DNA from: Adiantum capillus-veneris
Taxonomy: Eukaryota > Streptophyta > Polypodiopsida > Polypodiales > Pteridaceae
DNA length: 64,000 bases
Direction of reading: 5' to 3'
Assembly: GCA_014529385.2 (NCBI GenBank)
Contig: CM043947.1
Span: 132,087,391-132,151,390, forward strand
Shown: positions 44,346 to 55,189 of the stretch, in pieces
Position numbering within the stretch: the first letter of the stretch is position 1
Layout: every line of letters starts with the position of its first letter
Position numbers and translations under genes: made by a program
The notes under the pieces: model-generated
What the model saw: the letters and a program-made list of their open reading frames with translations, nothing else
What the model was told of the DNA's origin: nothing
Database searches by the model: none

Positions 44346-45067
44346 CTAGGGGGGTTTTGTGGACCTAGGCTCGAGAGCCAAGATCGGTTCTTCTCGAGGG
44401 GGTTCTTTGGACCTAGGCTCGAGAGTCAAGATCGGTGCTTCGTGATTGATCGTCTCTGCAATGAGGTTAGCTTCACTAGAGAAAGTATCAACTAACACAT
44501 CATCCTTGTGAACAATCACATCATTTTCATGCAAATCATCATGCTTGTCATTATCATGTAATTAATCATGCTTGTCATTATCATTCAAATCATCATGCTT
44601 ATCATAATCATGCAAATCATGTGTGTCATGCTTGGAAGAAGAAGAGACGGAGAGAGTTTCCTTTTCCCGAATCTCTTGCATTTGTGCCTGCACTTGAGAA
44701 AAGATTCGCAACATCTCTTTCATGTGTCGGTCGTTCATTGCTTTTCTTGCTTTGTTTTTGCGATCAAATGCTGCTTCTCTTACTTCGCGCTCACGATCCA
44801 ATCCGGATTGTCTTTCTTTGGCTTCCAAGCGTGCTTGCTTGCTCTCACGCGCTATGGTTGCCATTCTCTCTTGGTACTTACGATCAATTTCTACCATTCT
44901 TTCTGCTGTTCGTGCTTCGCGTTCTAACTTTCTTGCTTCGCGTTTTGACTTGCTGTCCATCATCATCTTGTCGAAAGCCTCCATAGGAGTTAGTGCAATC
45001 CTTGGCGTAGATGGGGAAGGGGGAGGGTTAGAAAAACCTCCTGGTGGAGAAAACTCTTCTTCGCCAC
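44346..45067 (-). pseudogene. Element X gag-like ORF-a, C-terminal part
   Basis: Continues across the Copia-C insertion from 51755-51974: SGEEEFSPPGGFSNPPPSPS, then PMEAFDKMMMDSKSKREARK and a long Arg/Glu/Ala coiled coil to about 44660. An Asp/His-rich tail follows, with imperfect repeats of DNDKHDDLH broken by one TAA at 44562-44564, then two repeats of EPILxLEPRS and a stop at 44346. The highly charged coiled coil suggests a structural, RNA- or self-associating protein. No zinc knuckle or protease is visible. Confidence 0.6.
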
Positions 45068-45072
45068 TCCCA
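45068..45072. repeat. Target-site duplication of Copia-C (left)
   Basis: TCCCA here and at 51755-51759. Confidence 0.95.
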
Positions 45073-45200
45073 TGTTGGGTTAAAGGCCTAAATAAACCCG
45101 TTTTGTACATTTTTATACTTTGTGAAGGTTCAATGTAAGTCACCTATAATAAAAGTGGGCAAACCCAAAACTCACTTATTGAGTTTTCCCCAAAAACGTG

Positions 45201-45242
<42 letters not shown>

Positions 45243-45357
45243 CTCCGCTTCGAACCCTAGCGCTTCCTCTCTGCTGCACTCTGCCTCCTGCTTCTTGTCC
45301 CAATCCTGCACTACATCGCGACGCACACCTACCGGTACCCTTTGCTTCACGCTTTCA
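45073..45357 (+). repeat. Copia-C 5' LTR
   Basis: 285 bp, TGTTGGGTTAAAGG to GCTTTCA. It contains TATAATAAAAG near 45145 as a TATA-like box and a (CT)n tract at about 45200-45239. The 3' LTR has only a short interrupted CT run at the same place. Confidence 0.93.
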
Positions 45358-45359
45358 AT

Positions 45360-45371
45360 TGGTATCAAAGC
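45360..45371 (+). other. Copia-C primer-binding site
   Basis: TGGTATCAAAGC, one mismatch from the initiator-Met site. Confidence 0.88.
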
Positions 45372-45768
45372 CCTAGGGTTTCAAAACAGCCCTACACAGT
45401 CTGCCGGACAGCGAGTTAAAATTGCTCTCACGCGTTCCATTTCGCTTCCATCGCGAAGCCCTTGCTTCCGGGGTCGAAAAGGTCACCAAAACTACCAAAA
45501 CTGCCCAAAACAGGCTGTTTTTATGTCAAAACAGGTGATTAAAAGGTTATTATAGGTCAAAACAGCAATACGCAGGTGTACCAAAGTTGTGGCATCACAT
45601 GTATTGATGTTTGTCGCGACAAATTGAGTGAAAAGTTGAGTACAGGTGCTTGAAATTGCAATTTCAGTCGAAATTTCAGATTTGGACTCTTTCATGTAAA
45701 GAAACTTATTTGCTCAAATTTTCAGCCTATTGCATCCCTCTTGTATACACACTTGTGGTTGAATCAAA

Positions 45769-46720
45769 ATGGCTTCTTCTTCTTCTGCTGACACTAAAAG
45801 TTTGATGGAAATCAAACGGTTCGATGGAAATCAAACGGTTCGATGGTCAAGGCTCCGACCTCTGGCAAGAACGCATGTAAGGTATCCTTTTCTTAAAGGA
45901 TTGTGAAGATGCATTGGAAGGAAATAAGCCGGAAGGTTTGTCTGACGAAGAGCAGGCCAGATTAAATAAGAAGGCTATGGCCTACATCAAAATGGCTATC
46001 AATGATGACATTTTGACGGACATCAAGCGTTTGGACTCCGCTTATGCAATATGGAAAAAGCTAAAGTCCAATTATGAGAACACCACGCCTGTGAACCAAG
46101 TGCATTTGATGCTAAAGTTAGTGAATATGCAGCTTGATGACTCGAAGTCAGCTTCTCAGCATTTAAGTGCTTTTACAGGTGTGTTGAGTCAGTTGCAGGA
46201 TAGTGGGCTTTAGCAATTCGATGATAAGTTGAAAGCTATTTTCTTGCTTATGACATTGTCAGATACTTGGGAAACTTTGGTTGTCTCCTTGAGCAACAGT
46301 CCTACCCTCATGTATGACGGTGTGAGAGAGTCTATTCTCAATGAAGAGATTAGACGCAAGTCTAGTGGGGAAGGTGGCAGTTCTGTCTACAATGCAAGAG
46401 GTAGAAATCAAAAGCGTGATGCGCGCAACATGACTTAAAATAGAAGTAAGAGCAAGACAAAAGATAAGGATGTCACTTGTTATCAATGTGGCAGAAAGGG
46501 TCACAAGAAACCCGATTGCAGGTATTTCAAGAAAGAGCAGGAAAGGAAGAAGGAAACGCAAGAAAAGAAGAAGAAAGATGAGAAGAAAGGGGAAAAATCA
46601 GCATGTGATTTCTCTAGGGATACTGAGAATGCAAATGTATCCTCTAGTGTGGTCATTTAGGAGTTATCAGACGTTGATGAATTTTGGTTGCGGCTTCATG
46701 CCCCTCAGATTTGGTTATAA
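45769..46720 (+). pseudogene. gag: Copia-C gag
   Basis: ATG at 45769 opens MASSSSADTKSLMEIKRFDG. A 19-bp tandem duplication (45804-45822 and 45823-45841) shifts the frame immediately after the FDG motif. In the shifted frame a TAA follows at once, then DDILTDIKRLDSAYAIWKKL and SQHLSAFTGVLSQLQDSGL. TAG at 46213 and further stops follow. The zinc knuckle CYQCGRKGHKKPDC (about 46480) is intact. Confidence 0.88.
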
Positions 46721-46739
46721 CTAATGCAGAAGACATGCT

Positions 46740-47199
46740 CATCTCGAAGAAAGATGTCATTGATGCATTACTTAGTGCTAATGATGGCTTATCCTAGTCT
46801 TGGAGAGTGGATTTTGGTGCTTCATTCCATGTGACTCCATCTTTGGAGTGTTTTGCTACATATGCTGCAGTCAATTATGACAAGGTGTACCTTGGTGATA
46901 ATTTTGCTTGCAATATTGAGGGAATGGGTACCATGCGTTTGGCTCTTAACAATGGTCAAGAGCTTGTATTGAATGATGTTAGGTTTGTACCAGGCATTAA
47001 GAAAATTTTGCTATCTGTTGGCCAATTAGATGCACATAGTTATACTACTATCTTTGCTGGGGGTTCATGGAAGTTGCTTAAGGGCTCTATGCTTGTTGCA
47101 AAAGGGTCTAAAGGAGGTACTTTGTACTATCTTCGATGCAAAGCTTTGCCTGACAAGTTTCTTGCTGTTGCTGAAGTTGCTTCACACTCGGAATTGTGA
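46740..47199 (+). pseudogene. pol: Copia-C protease
   Basis: The active site reads WRVDFGASFHVTP (46801-46839): the expected D-S-G is D-F-G, replacing the serine next to the catalytic aspartate. The flap region and LLSVGQLDAHSYTTIFAGGS are as in copia proteases. A TGA near 47199 (tryptophan expected) ends the frame just before integrase. Confidence 0.85.
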
Positions 47200-47583
47200 C
47201 ATAAGAGACTTGGCCATATGAGCCAAAAGGGTATTGATGTGCTTTTCTCTCTGAAGAGGGTTGATGTAAAAGGCAAAAACTTGGATTTTTGTAATGATTG
47301 TTTTTATGGAAAGCAAAAGAAATCCTCTTATTACTCTGGTGTCTCTCGCAAATCTAATCCTCTTGATCTTATTCACTTGGATGTATGTACTATACCTGTT
47401 AAGTCTTTTGGTGGTGCATTTTATTTTGTTACAATCATTGATGAGTGTACTAGGAAAGGATGGGTGCATTTGTTGAAAAGTAAGAGTGAGACTTTTAATG
47501 CTTTTAAGAAGTTTAATACTTTTGTCATTACGCAAAAGAGTACTAAGCTTAAATGTCTCAGATCTGGTAATGGAGGAGAGTAT

Positions 47584-47588
47584 GTATC
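47584..47588. repeat. Target-site duplication of solo LTR
   Basis: GTATC here and at 49066-49070. Confidence 0.88.
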
Positions 47589-49065
47589 TGAAACCGGCCT
47601 GTTCAATCCAAAAAGGGCGGTAGACTTTACTTTAAACCTTGATTTAGCTTTCACCCATTATTAGTCGTCTATTTTACCTGTACTTTCAAGACACAACAAA
47701 GGGGAGAGGGATACAGGCTGCTAGATTGCACCTGTATGAGTAGACAGACACCAGATTGGCCCCTAACTTAGGCGCCCCTTTCGGTATTTCTTTATTGTTC
47801 AAAAGAGGGAATAAACGCTGTGGTTCCTACAAGCTGCCCCGCACAAACTCGGCTGAATTTCCACTGTTCCAGCCCGATTTCGGCAGCATAACTGTACTAG
47901 AACCCTTCACGGTCAGTATTCCCACGCATTGACTGACTTTCCCGACGCATACGGGCACTTTGCAAAACCTGGCGAGAATCTGCAGCACGCTGAATTCTCT
48001 GTTTTCAGCCCTGAAAATACGCCAGATCGCCTGTACAGCGGTCCCCTTGCGTCCCCGAACCTCCTGGGGGTATTAGGGTCCGTTTAGGGCCAAAACCCTA
48101 AACCTGCAAAAATACACAGCAGGCTGTAATTCACTGTTTCGGGCTCCGTTCTGCGTGCCGGTCGCATCCCTAGCAAGTCCTCGAGCTCCCGCACCTGTAG
48201 GGCTACTTGCCCTTTGAATCGGACGAGATTTCTGGCGTGAAACCTCTCCGAATTCACCTGTACCTGCGGGGAGATTAGCCGCTAGCTAATCCAGTACCTG
48301 TGCAAGAGGCTCTTGCCTCGGCAATCGCGCATGAACCCACACAACTGTACATTGGTCAAATGAAGAGCCCACTAGAGGGGCATAACATACTGCCAAAGGG
48401 GAGAGAGAGGGCAGTGCGTAGCGTGCAGGGCATCACTCCTGGCACCGCACTGTGCATAAGAGGGAAAGCAAGCACTCCATAGCTCTTAACCTGTGACAGA
48501 GAGTTGCAAAATGAGCCTCCCAACTATAAATCACGTTTTTGCCTTCTCTATAAGTAGTAAACTGGCCTCAAAGTGCCAAGTGTCACTCATTTGTGCATTT
48601 TCCCGCTTTAGACCCTCGGGTCTAAAAATATCTCACCTGCAGCCTCTGTTGACTTGGCCACAGAGTAACAAAATGATCTCCATGTCAAACTGCACGTAAT
48701 GACGCGAAGACATTTTCAGGTCCCAAAATAGCAGTTCCCTAAATTTTAGGAGATGCTGCCATTGTATCTTTCTAGGTCATCCGACCCTCTTTGTACACTG
48801 CGGCCACATCCAAAACTGAAATGTAGCCTCTGTAGCAAAGGATTCCACTTTGGCTAGTCAATGACCCCACTTGGCTAACCATAGTCCTTGTCCAACCTTA
48901 GTGCTCTCTTGCCCTCAGGCCCGGACTCCCTCTGGACAGTTCCACACTAGCTATGCAATGCAGGGCAGTTAGATTTCCCGAGGGGTGTTTCCAAAAAGTG
49001 AAAGTAAATAGATAATAAGAAAGAAATCAACAAAAAGGATAGATAGTAGTCACACACTGGTGACA
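47589..49065. mobile_element. Solo LTR, 1477 bp, inside Copia-C integrase
   Basis: Starts TGAAACCGGCC, ends TGGTGACA and is flanked by a 5-bp duplication GTATC. It lacks coding capacity, a primer-binding site or a polypurine tract, so it is best read as a solo LTR left by recombination between the LTRs of a complete element. Removal restores the copia frame through EYVSIEF. No other copy occurs in the window. Confidence 0.8.
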
Positions 49066-49500
49066 GTATCTATTGAATTTCAGCGTTTTTGTGATGAAAA
49101 TGGGATTAAAAGGGAGTTGACAGCCCCTTATAATCCGTCTTCTAATGGTGTGACTGAGAGGTATAATCGTACTTTATGCGAGAGAGTGCTTTGCATGTTG
49201 TCCATCACTAATCTTTCCCAAGAGTTTTGAGGGGGAGCATTGAAAACTGCAGTTCATATTTGCAATCGCTCTCCTAATAGTATGCTGAAAAATGACATTC
49301 AAGAGGAGGTTTGGTTTGGCAAACCTGCCTCTTATGATCATTTGAGAGTATTTGGCTGCGAAGCTTTTGTTCATGTACGCAATGACTTGAGAACAAAGCT
49401 TGATATGAAGTCCATTAAAAGAGTCTTCCTAGGTTATGGGGAAGAAGGTGAAATGGGCTATAGAGTGTGGTTACCACAGTTTAGAAAGGTAATACGTAGC

Positions 49501-51442
49501 CGAGATGTAATGTTCAATGAGGCAAAATTGCTTAAGAATGCTACAAAATCTGATGCTGACAAGAAAACAGTCAGATTTCAGCCTTCCGTGCCACCCATTG
49601 ATGTTGAAAAAGAGCCGCATGATGCATTACCGCAAGCTGAAATTGATTATCAACCGGTTAATCTTGAGCCAGAAGAGGTAGGACATGATTTTGATGCTCC
49701 TAATGAGGATGGACAGCCACTTGAATTGGTTGAAAATAATTTTCAGCAGCATGATAGAGCTGAAAATGAGTTGCCTTATGATGTAGAACCGTTGCCTGAG
49801 AATGTAGATCATTGGGTACACAGGTCAACTCGTTTGAGAAGGCAACCGTGGAGATTTAATCCCTCTTTGGATCATGTAATGTTGACAGATGAGGGTGAAC
49901 CTCTTACTTATAAAGAGGCTAAGTCATGTGAGTCAAGCAGTAAGTGGGAGCTTGCAATGCAAGAGGAAATGAAATCCTTGTATGCAAATGATACTTGGGA
50001 TATTGTGCCATTGCTTAAAGGGAGAAAGGCTCTTCCTAACAAATGGGTATACAAGATTAAGATTGTGGATGAAAAACCCAAGTACATTGCAAGATTGATT
50101 GCAAAAGGATATGCACAGAAAGAAGGAATTAATTTTCAAGAAATCTTTTCTCTTGTTGTAAAGCTTAAAACTTTGTGTCCTTTTTGCTCTCGTTGCGGTG
50201 CTTGATTTGAAATTGAATCAAATGGATGTACATACAACGTTTTTGCATGGTGACATTGACGAGGACATATACATGAAACAACCTGAAAGTTTTGTAGTTC
50301 CTACACGCGAGGAACTTGTATGCAAACTGAAAAGGGCTCTGTATGGTTTGAGACAATCATCACGGCAGTGGTATAAGAAGTTTGACACTTTTATGCTGTC
50401 TCAAGGCTTTAAACGCAGCCATACAGACTGTTGTTTGTCTACGAAAAGGGATGAAGATGGTAGTCCCATCATTCTTGTTCTCTATGTTGATGACATTCTG
50501 CTTGCCGGGAAACATAAGACTAGTCTTGATGCTCTGAAACGTAAGCTAAATTCAACATTTGCTATGAAGGATTTGGGTGATGCAGAGCATATTTTGGGCA
50601 TGCGTATTAAAAGAGATAAAAAGCTGAAATTGCTGTTTTTATCTCAAGAAAGGCACATTGCAAAAGTACTTGACAGGTTTAATATGGCTGATGCTAAGCC
50701 TCTTGGAGTACCTTTACCTCCATATATTAAGCTTAGCAAAGCAGATTGCCCAAAGGATGAGGTGGCATTGAAAGCAATGAAGGGAATCCCATATGCATCA
50801 GCTTGTGGTTCTCTTATGTATGCTATGGTTGCCACTCCTCGCGACATTGCTTATGCAGTGGGAGTTGTTAGTCGATACATGTCGAATCCTGGCAAAGCGC
50901 ATTGGGAAGTTGTCAAATGCATTTTGAGATAATTGAAAGGTACACAATCAAAGTGTATTTGTTACGGAAAAAGTGACTTGAAGTTGTAGGGATATTGTGA
51001 TGCAGACATGCCAGGTGACATGAATACCAGGAAATCTACCAACGGATATGTATTTGCCATTGCTGGTGGTGCAGTCTCTTGGTGTCCTAGGTTGCAAAAA
51101 ATTATGGCATTGAGTACTACTGAGGCTGAATATATTTCAGCCACAGAGGCTTCAAAGGAGGCCATTTGGTTGGGCAGACTTGCAAAAGAACTTGACATGC
51201 CCGCTCATATACCCGTGTTGGATTGTGATAGCCAGAGTGCTGTCTATTTAGCCAAAAATGCGATGTTTCATGTGCGTACCAAACACATAGATGTGCGGTA
51301 CCACTTTATACGTCAGGTATTGGAGGATGGTTTGGTCACCTTGACTAAGATCCATATATAGGATAACCCTGCAGATGTTCTCACCAAGAGTCTTGCTAAG
51401 GCTCAACATGAGCATTGCATACAGCTAGTGGGAGTTGGTTAA
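49501..51442 (+). pseudogene. pol: Copia-C reverse transcriptase and RNase H
   Basis: RVT_2 starts with TLCP after KWELAMQEEMKSLYANDTWD and ARLIAKGYAQKEGINFQEIF. A one-base deletion near 50176 shifts frame. RT then continues with LNQMDVHTTFLHGDIDEDIY and intact YVDD (50483-50494). A TAA at 50930, a TAG near 50988 and a TAG at 51359 interrupt RNase H (DADMPGDMNTRKSTNGYVF, CDSQSAVYLAKN). The natural end is TAA at 51440-51442 after QLVGVG. Confidence 0.9.
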
Positions 51443-51477
51443 CTTAAAGGCGTCATTTATGCCTTTAAGTGGGAGGT

Positions 51478-51754
51478 TGTTGGGTTAAAGGCCTAAATAA
51501 CCCCGTTTTTTACATTTTTATACTTTGTCCAGGTTCAATGTGAACCTGGACACATTTTTTTAAAGTCACTTATAATAAAAGTGGGAAACCCAAAACTCAC
51601 TTATTGAGTTTTCCCCAAAAACGTGAGCTCTCCCTCTCTCCATGCTTCGATCCCTAGCGCTTCTTCTCTGCTGCACTTCGCCTCCTGCTTCTTGCCCCAA
51701 TCCTGCACTACATCGCGACGCGCACGTACCGGTACCTTCTGCTTAGTGCTTTCA
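51478..51754 (+). repeat. Copia-C 3' LTR
   Basis: 277 bp, preceded by polypurine tract AAGTGGGAGG at 51468-51477 and followed by TSD TCCCA. It contains about 30 bp absent from the 5' LTR (an inverted CAGGTTCA/TGAACCTG hairpin near 51531-51550), and it lacks the long CT tract. Confidence 0.93.
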
Positions 51755-51974
51755 TCCCATGCTCACCACCTTCATGTGAAGTATCCATTCTGCTTCGGGT
51801 GATGACCATCCACTGAAGTCGTGGGTTCGTAAGTTCATGAGGAACTTGGGTTCTTGTGGTTGTAAGTGTCTTGGGGTCTTGATTTCTTGAGGTTCTTGAG
51901 GTCTTGAGGGTCTTGAGGTTCTTGCTGTTCTTCTTTCGCTTGCAATCAGTGTTAGAGAAGGATCTTCTCTTCAC
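51755..51974 (-). pseudogene. Element X gag-like ORF-a, N-terminal part
   Basis: Reads MKRRSFSNTDCKRKKNSKNL, then NPRLQWMVITRSRMDTSHEG, then GEHG, where Copia-C cuts it; it resumes at 45067. The same N-terminal region is present at 20670-20870. Very basic and Thr/Gln/Pro rich. Start chosen at the first methionine in the open frame; sequence upstream in frame (TRV) suggests the true start may be slightly earlier, as at 20670. Confidence 0.6.
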
Positions 51975-52297
51975 CCGAGTTTTTCTGTTTTCCGTGGGCG
52001 CATCCCTTGGCGGCCTTGCGCACGCACACCAAGGTTGCTTTTTCCCACTTCACGTCGATTGGCCGGCCGCTAAGTGCATGGTCCGCTCTCAATGAGTGAA
52101 AAGAGGCACAAGGGGAGGCTGGACAAGCCCTTCTTTCTTGGGTTTCCTTTCACTCTTCGAAAATACGATTAGGAATCGACATGCCCAAGAGAACTTGGTT
52201 TACGAGCGACCGCAACAAGTAAAAAAAAATAAAAATAAAAAAATTATGTGGTTCTTTCCTTGAATGATACAGAACACTGCCAAAGTTGTGATACCAA
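51975..52297 (-). other. Element X leader and primer-binding site
   Basis: Non-coding leader. On the minus strand TTGGTATCACA (52287-52297) follows the LTR end; it is a decayed version of the intact TTGGTATCAGAGC at 20369. The leader matches 20383-20670 closely. Confidence 0.75.
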
Positions 52298-53310
52298 TGT
52301 TAGGTGCAATAGAAGTGAATGTTGAACTTTGCTCAAGATGAGTGCTCCGAACTGTGCTCAAGGTTCCTTTTACTTACGGAAGGGAGAGCGTTCCGTTCCT
52401 TTAGTGAGAGAGTGCAACGGACACAAACAAAGTGGTGAACACTGTGAATGAAAGTATTGAGACTGAGATATAGAGAGAGAAGAATACGACACCAGAATGT
52501 TGTCAAACCCTCTTCCGAAGGCCCCACTCTATGGCGAGAGCGGTCTACTATTGATTGCACAAATCTCTATAATCCTTGGACTTGCCGACGATGTCGACGA
52601 TGATGAGACAGGCTGAAATTTGTTAATGCTAATGGCTGAAATCTGCAAATCTTTATCTGCTGAATTTTGACGCTGTGTTAGTGACGACGGCGATGATGAC
52701 GATGCAACGACGACGCGCTGAAATCTACGTTTTCTGGGGTGAATATGCAAACCTCGGGGGATCTGACCGTGCGGCGAGGATCTGCTGCAGGAAGGTGAGA
52801 TTTGCGAGGTTCGGGACTTCTTCTACTGTGTCTAAGTGCTGAAAACTGAAAACACTGTTCTGCTTGTTGGATCTGTTGCGATGGAACTGCAAAACGCCAA
52901 GGGCTGATCTGCAACCAAAAACGCTAGGACTGAATTCTGCTATCTGCGGGGGGAAACTGCTAACTGTAGGGGAATTGCTGTATGTTGTGGACTCTGCTAA
53001 CGCTAGGGCTCATCTGCTGTGTCTTGTTGTTGCCGAGATGATTTGCTGAACAAAAACGCCAGGGCTGGTCTTGATCCAAAAATGCTAGAGCATGTTGGAG
53101 GTCCTGCTGAGAAGTTGCATGTTGAGCAAGTGCTCATGTTGCCTCTTCTGCCTGAAAGTGCTAGCGCTAGGTTTGCTTATATATTCACTTAATCAAATTG
53201 CTGTACCCAGTTCCCAACAAAAGTCACTTAAAAATAATAAGTGAAAAATGTCAAAAATAGGGAAAATAGGTCTATGCACTGTAAAAATGCTTCTGATCGG
53301 TTCTGATTGT
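52298..53310 (-). repeat. Element X 5' LTR, outer end rearranged
   Basis: Matches 42379-43390 in the same orientation, including the TATA box and CTAGCGTTTTT copies. The outer about 190 bp expected at its far end (as at 43395-43590) are missing in this orientation; an inverted version follows at 53310-53497. Confidence 0.85.
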
Positions 53311-53546
53311 GTCCCGTGACACATCCAACCCTATGTGTCCGTGGACAAGCTATAGCACTACAAGGGTTCAGTCAGTCCAATCAGTCTAGATTAGAAGTGA
53401 TCTGGCACTTTTGTGAGTCTATTCGTAGACTGTGCTTGCCGAGTCACTTAGATTAGATGCATATCCTCTGGTTGCACACAATGATTTGAAAGTTTCTGTT
53501 CGTGTATTGCTATTGATTTTTCTCTAGGAGTGTCAAGCGTGTTACA
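53310..53546 (+). repeat. Gypsy-Y 5' LTR or chimeric LTR
   Basis: Starts TGTCCCGTGACACATCC and ends GTGTTACA before a primer-binding site. The first about 190 bp are the reverse complement counterpart of 43395-43590, the start of the X LTR. The last about 50 bp (AGGAGTGTCAAGCGTGTTACA) resemble the end of the V LTR. The LTR that begins at 63931, downstream of the Y coding region, has a different start (TGTCACAAAGTG), so this 5' LTR is probably chimeric. Confidence 0.6.
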
Positions 53547-53547
53547 G

Positions 53548-53560
53548 TGGTATTAGAGTA
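53548..53560 (+). other. Gypsy-Y primer-binding site
   Basis: TGGTATTAGAGTA, a two-mismatch initiator-Met site. Element W has TGGTATTAGAGC at the same place. Confidence 0.75.
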
Positions 53561-53684
53561 CATAAAGCTTCTCCTATGGAGGATCTGATCCCTTTTGCAG
53601 CACACAAAGATTCTCGAGGAGAATCTGATAGAGTAGACAAGTGTTTTTGTGAAAGAATCTTCGCGTCCCGACCCTGGACTCATT

Positions 53685-53750
53685 AGCCACTCCCTTCGCC
53701 ATCGGGCGTGCTCCTGATTTCATCTCTTTGTCTTAAAGGGAATAAGCCAT
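53685..53750 (+). other. Gypsy leader block shared with W
   Basis: GCCACTCCC, CATCGGGCG, GCTCC, TCTT and AGGG-ATAAGCC occur in the same order in W at 57421-57497, although the surrounding leader is not alignable by eye. It lies directly upstream of gag. Confidence 0.6.
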
Positions 53751-53770
53751 AAAGAACCCCAGATTACATT

Positions 53771-54900
53771 ATGAGTTCTTGTGGAGAATCTGAAAGAGAT
53801 AACATCTCTCAGCGGGGAAGCGAAGAAAAGTTGAAATCCGATGTGAGAACTGAAAAAAAGAATGAAGATTTGGGCAAATTTTCCATAGAGAAGTTTGCCA
53901 AAGCGAAGTACAAGCATCAACTGCAAGTTGATGCTACGTGTGTGAAAAGATTAATCAAGTACTCCAGAGATCCACAATTTGTGAAAAACATGAAGAATCA
54001 CCCGATGGATGAGATTCGCGTTAGATGGCGAGACGCCATTGATTCTCCTCTCAGGTCGGGAAGAAAGCTGAAAGAAAAGGCGAGTGCAGAAAAGCGGAAG
54101 CTGTACTCACAGAGAGAGCTAGATAGAGCTGTTGAAAAGAAGATGAACCAGATAATGAAAGTCTTGAAGGACTCTCAGAAGAAGAGAAAATAGGTGTATT
54201 TCCTCGGTTACTTGGGCCAGAAGTCGAGTTTTGAGGTGGAAGCAAATCCAAGAAGCATGCTCGTTTCGAGGATGACTCAGATTTTTCTTTGTCTTTAGAG
54301 AGTTTTGACAGTTCATTATCCTCTAGTTCCAGAGAGGATGAGAAAAGATAGAAACAGCGGAGAAAAAGCAAGAAAAGCAGATTTTTGAAAAATTCTGGAA
54401 GGCATGGAAGGCCATCTAGCAGTTTGGAGAAGGAGAGCTCATCCTTTTCTGACAGTGAGCAAATGAGCAAGAAGACCAAGGAATTCAAGGGAGTCAGACC
54501 TCCAGGTTTGAGACGTTTTCAAGCTACCAGGACACCCATCGAGCCCTTGAGTTATTAATTTGATGTTGCCTTCTCTGGACGTCGGTTCACAGAACACTCC
54601 AAGGTGCGAAGGGTGGCATCTTACTTGAAAGGAACTGCACAGACATGGTGGTCTTCTCTGTTGTTACACAGAGAAGTACCTCTGACGTGGTTAAAATTCA
54701 AGAAAATTTTCACGTCAATTTGGATATAAATATGAAAGGGATGTCATCTCTGTTTGGCATCATTTGAGAGTGACTAAGAAAGATACATTGGATGACTACT
54801 GCCAAATGTTCTGAGATACTTATTTTCCAGTGTCTTCGTTTTGGAAGATTGCTTTGAGAAACCAGATTGAGCAGCTTTGGCTGAGGTTTGCCAAAAAGAG
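53771..54900 (+). pseudogene. gag: Gypsy-Y gag
   Basis: ATG 53771 opens a 140-codon frame (MSSCGESERDNISQRGSEEK; RLIKYSRDPQFVKNMKNHPM) ending at TAG 54191. Beyond it, in broken frames, lies the retrotransposon gag core with VASYLKGTAQTWWSSLLLH and TWLKFKKIF (about 54615-54710). The first part aligns with Gypsy-V gag. Several stops and frameshifts follow. Confidence 0.75.
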
Positions 54901-55189
54901 ATTCGAGAGTATTGTTTGGTGTAGAAGTCTGACTCTATTCAAATACTTATAAGACATGCTAAGCAAGGATTTGGGTCGCATGCCGGCTCATTAACTTATC
55001 CTATGGATAGGGTAGTATCAACCTCATCAGGGCAAGAGTCTCCCAATAAAGAGAATGAATCGGGGGAATCGATTGGCAGATATCACAGGATTCCAGAGCA
55101 GTACGAGAATTAGATGGTAGCGCATCCGAGGGTTCCGATGAACTAAGGGAACTTGATGCAAGGTCATCACAGGATTCCAGAGAAGCAAG

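Larger units (their letters stand above)
47200..49500 (+). pseudogene. pol: Copia-C integrase, split by solo LTR
   Basis: The zinc-binding part (HKRLGHMSQKG, CNDCFYGKQKK) and the start of the DDE core (LIHLDVC, SGNGGEYVS where TDNGGEY is expected) lie before 47589. EFQRFCDENGIKRELTAPYN, NGVTERYNRTLCERV and VFGCEAFVHVRND lie after 49065. The solo LTR sits between codons of EYVS and the following I. A TGA at about 49230 is an extra lesion. The sequence after the core is complete here, unlike Copia-A. Confidence 0.88.
45073..51754 (+). mobile_element. Copia-C: Ty1/copia element nested in X
   Basis: 6682 bp on the plus strand with LTRs at 45073-45357 and 51478-51754, exact TSD TCCCA, primer-binding site, polypurine tract and full copia gene order. 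It carries a 1477-bp solo LTR in integrase (47589-49065). Stops, frameshifts and a 19-bp duplication inactivate it. It interrupts ORF-a of X; joining the flanks restores that frame. Confidence 0.95.
42379..53310 (-). mobile_element. Element X: RT-less LTR element, interrupted by Copia-C
   Basis: On the minus strand: 5' LTR at 52298-53310 (outer end rearranged), a mutated primer-binding site, a leader, a gag-like ORF interrupted at 51755/45072 by Copia-C, a second ORF region, a polypurine tract and the 3' LTR at 42379-43590. Without the insertion it is about 4.2 kb with about 2 kb internal sequence. No protease, reverse transcriptase or integrase is visible, so it would depend on another element. 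A relative of its LTR end and leader lies at 20166-20930. Confidence 0.8.

Noticed and set aside
44568-45138. Plus-strand ORFs opposite ORF-a of element X
   Set aside because: They are complementary-frame shadows of the coiled-coil ORF, whose frame is restored across the Copia-C insertion.
47589-49065. Host exon or gene inserted in Copia-C
   Set aside because: TG...CA ends with a 5-bp duplication and no coding potential fit a solo LTR better.
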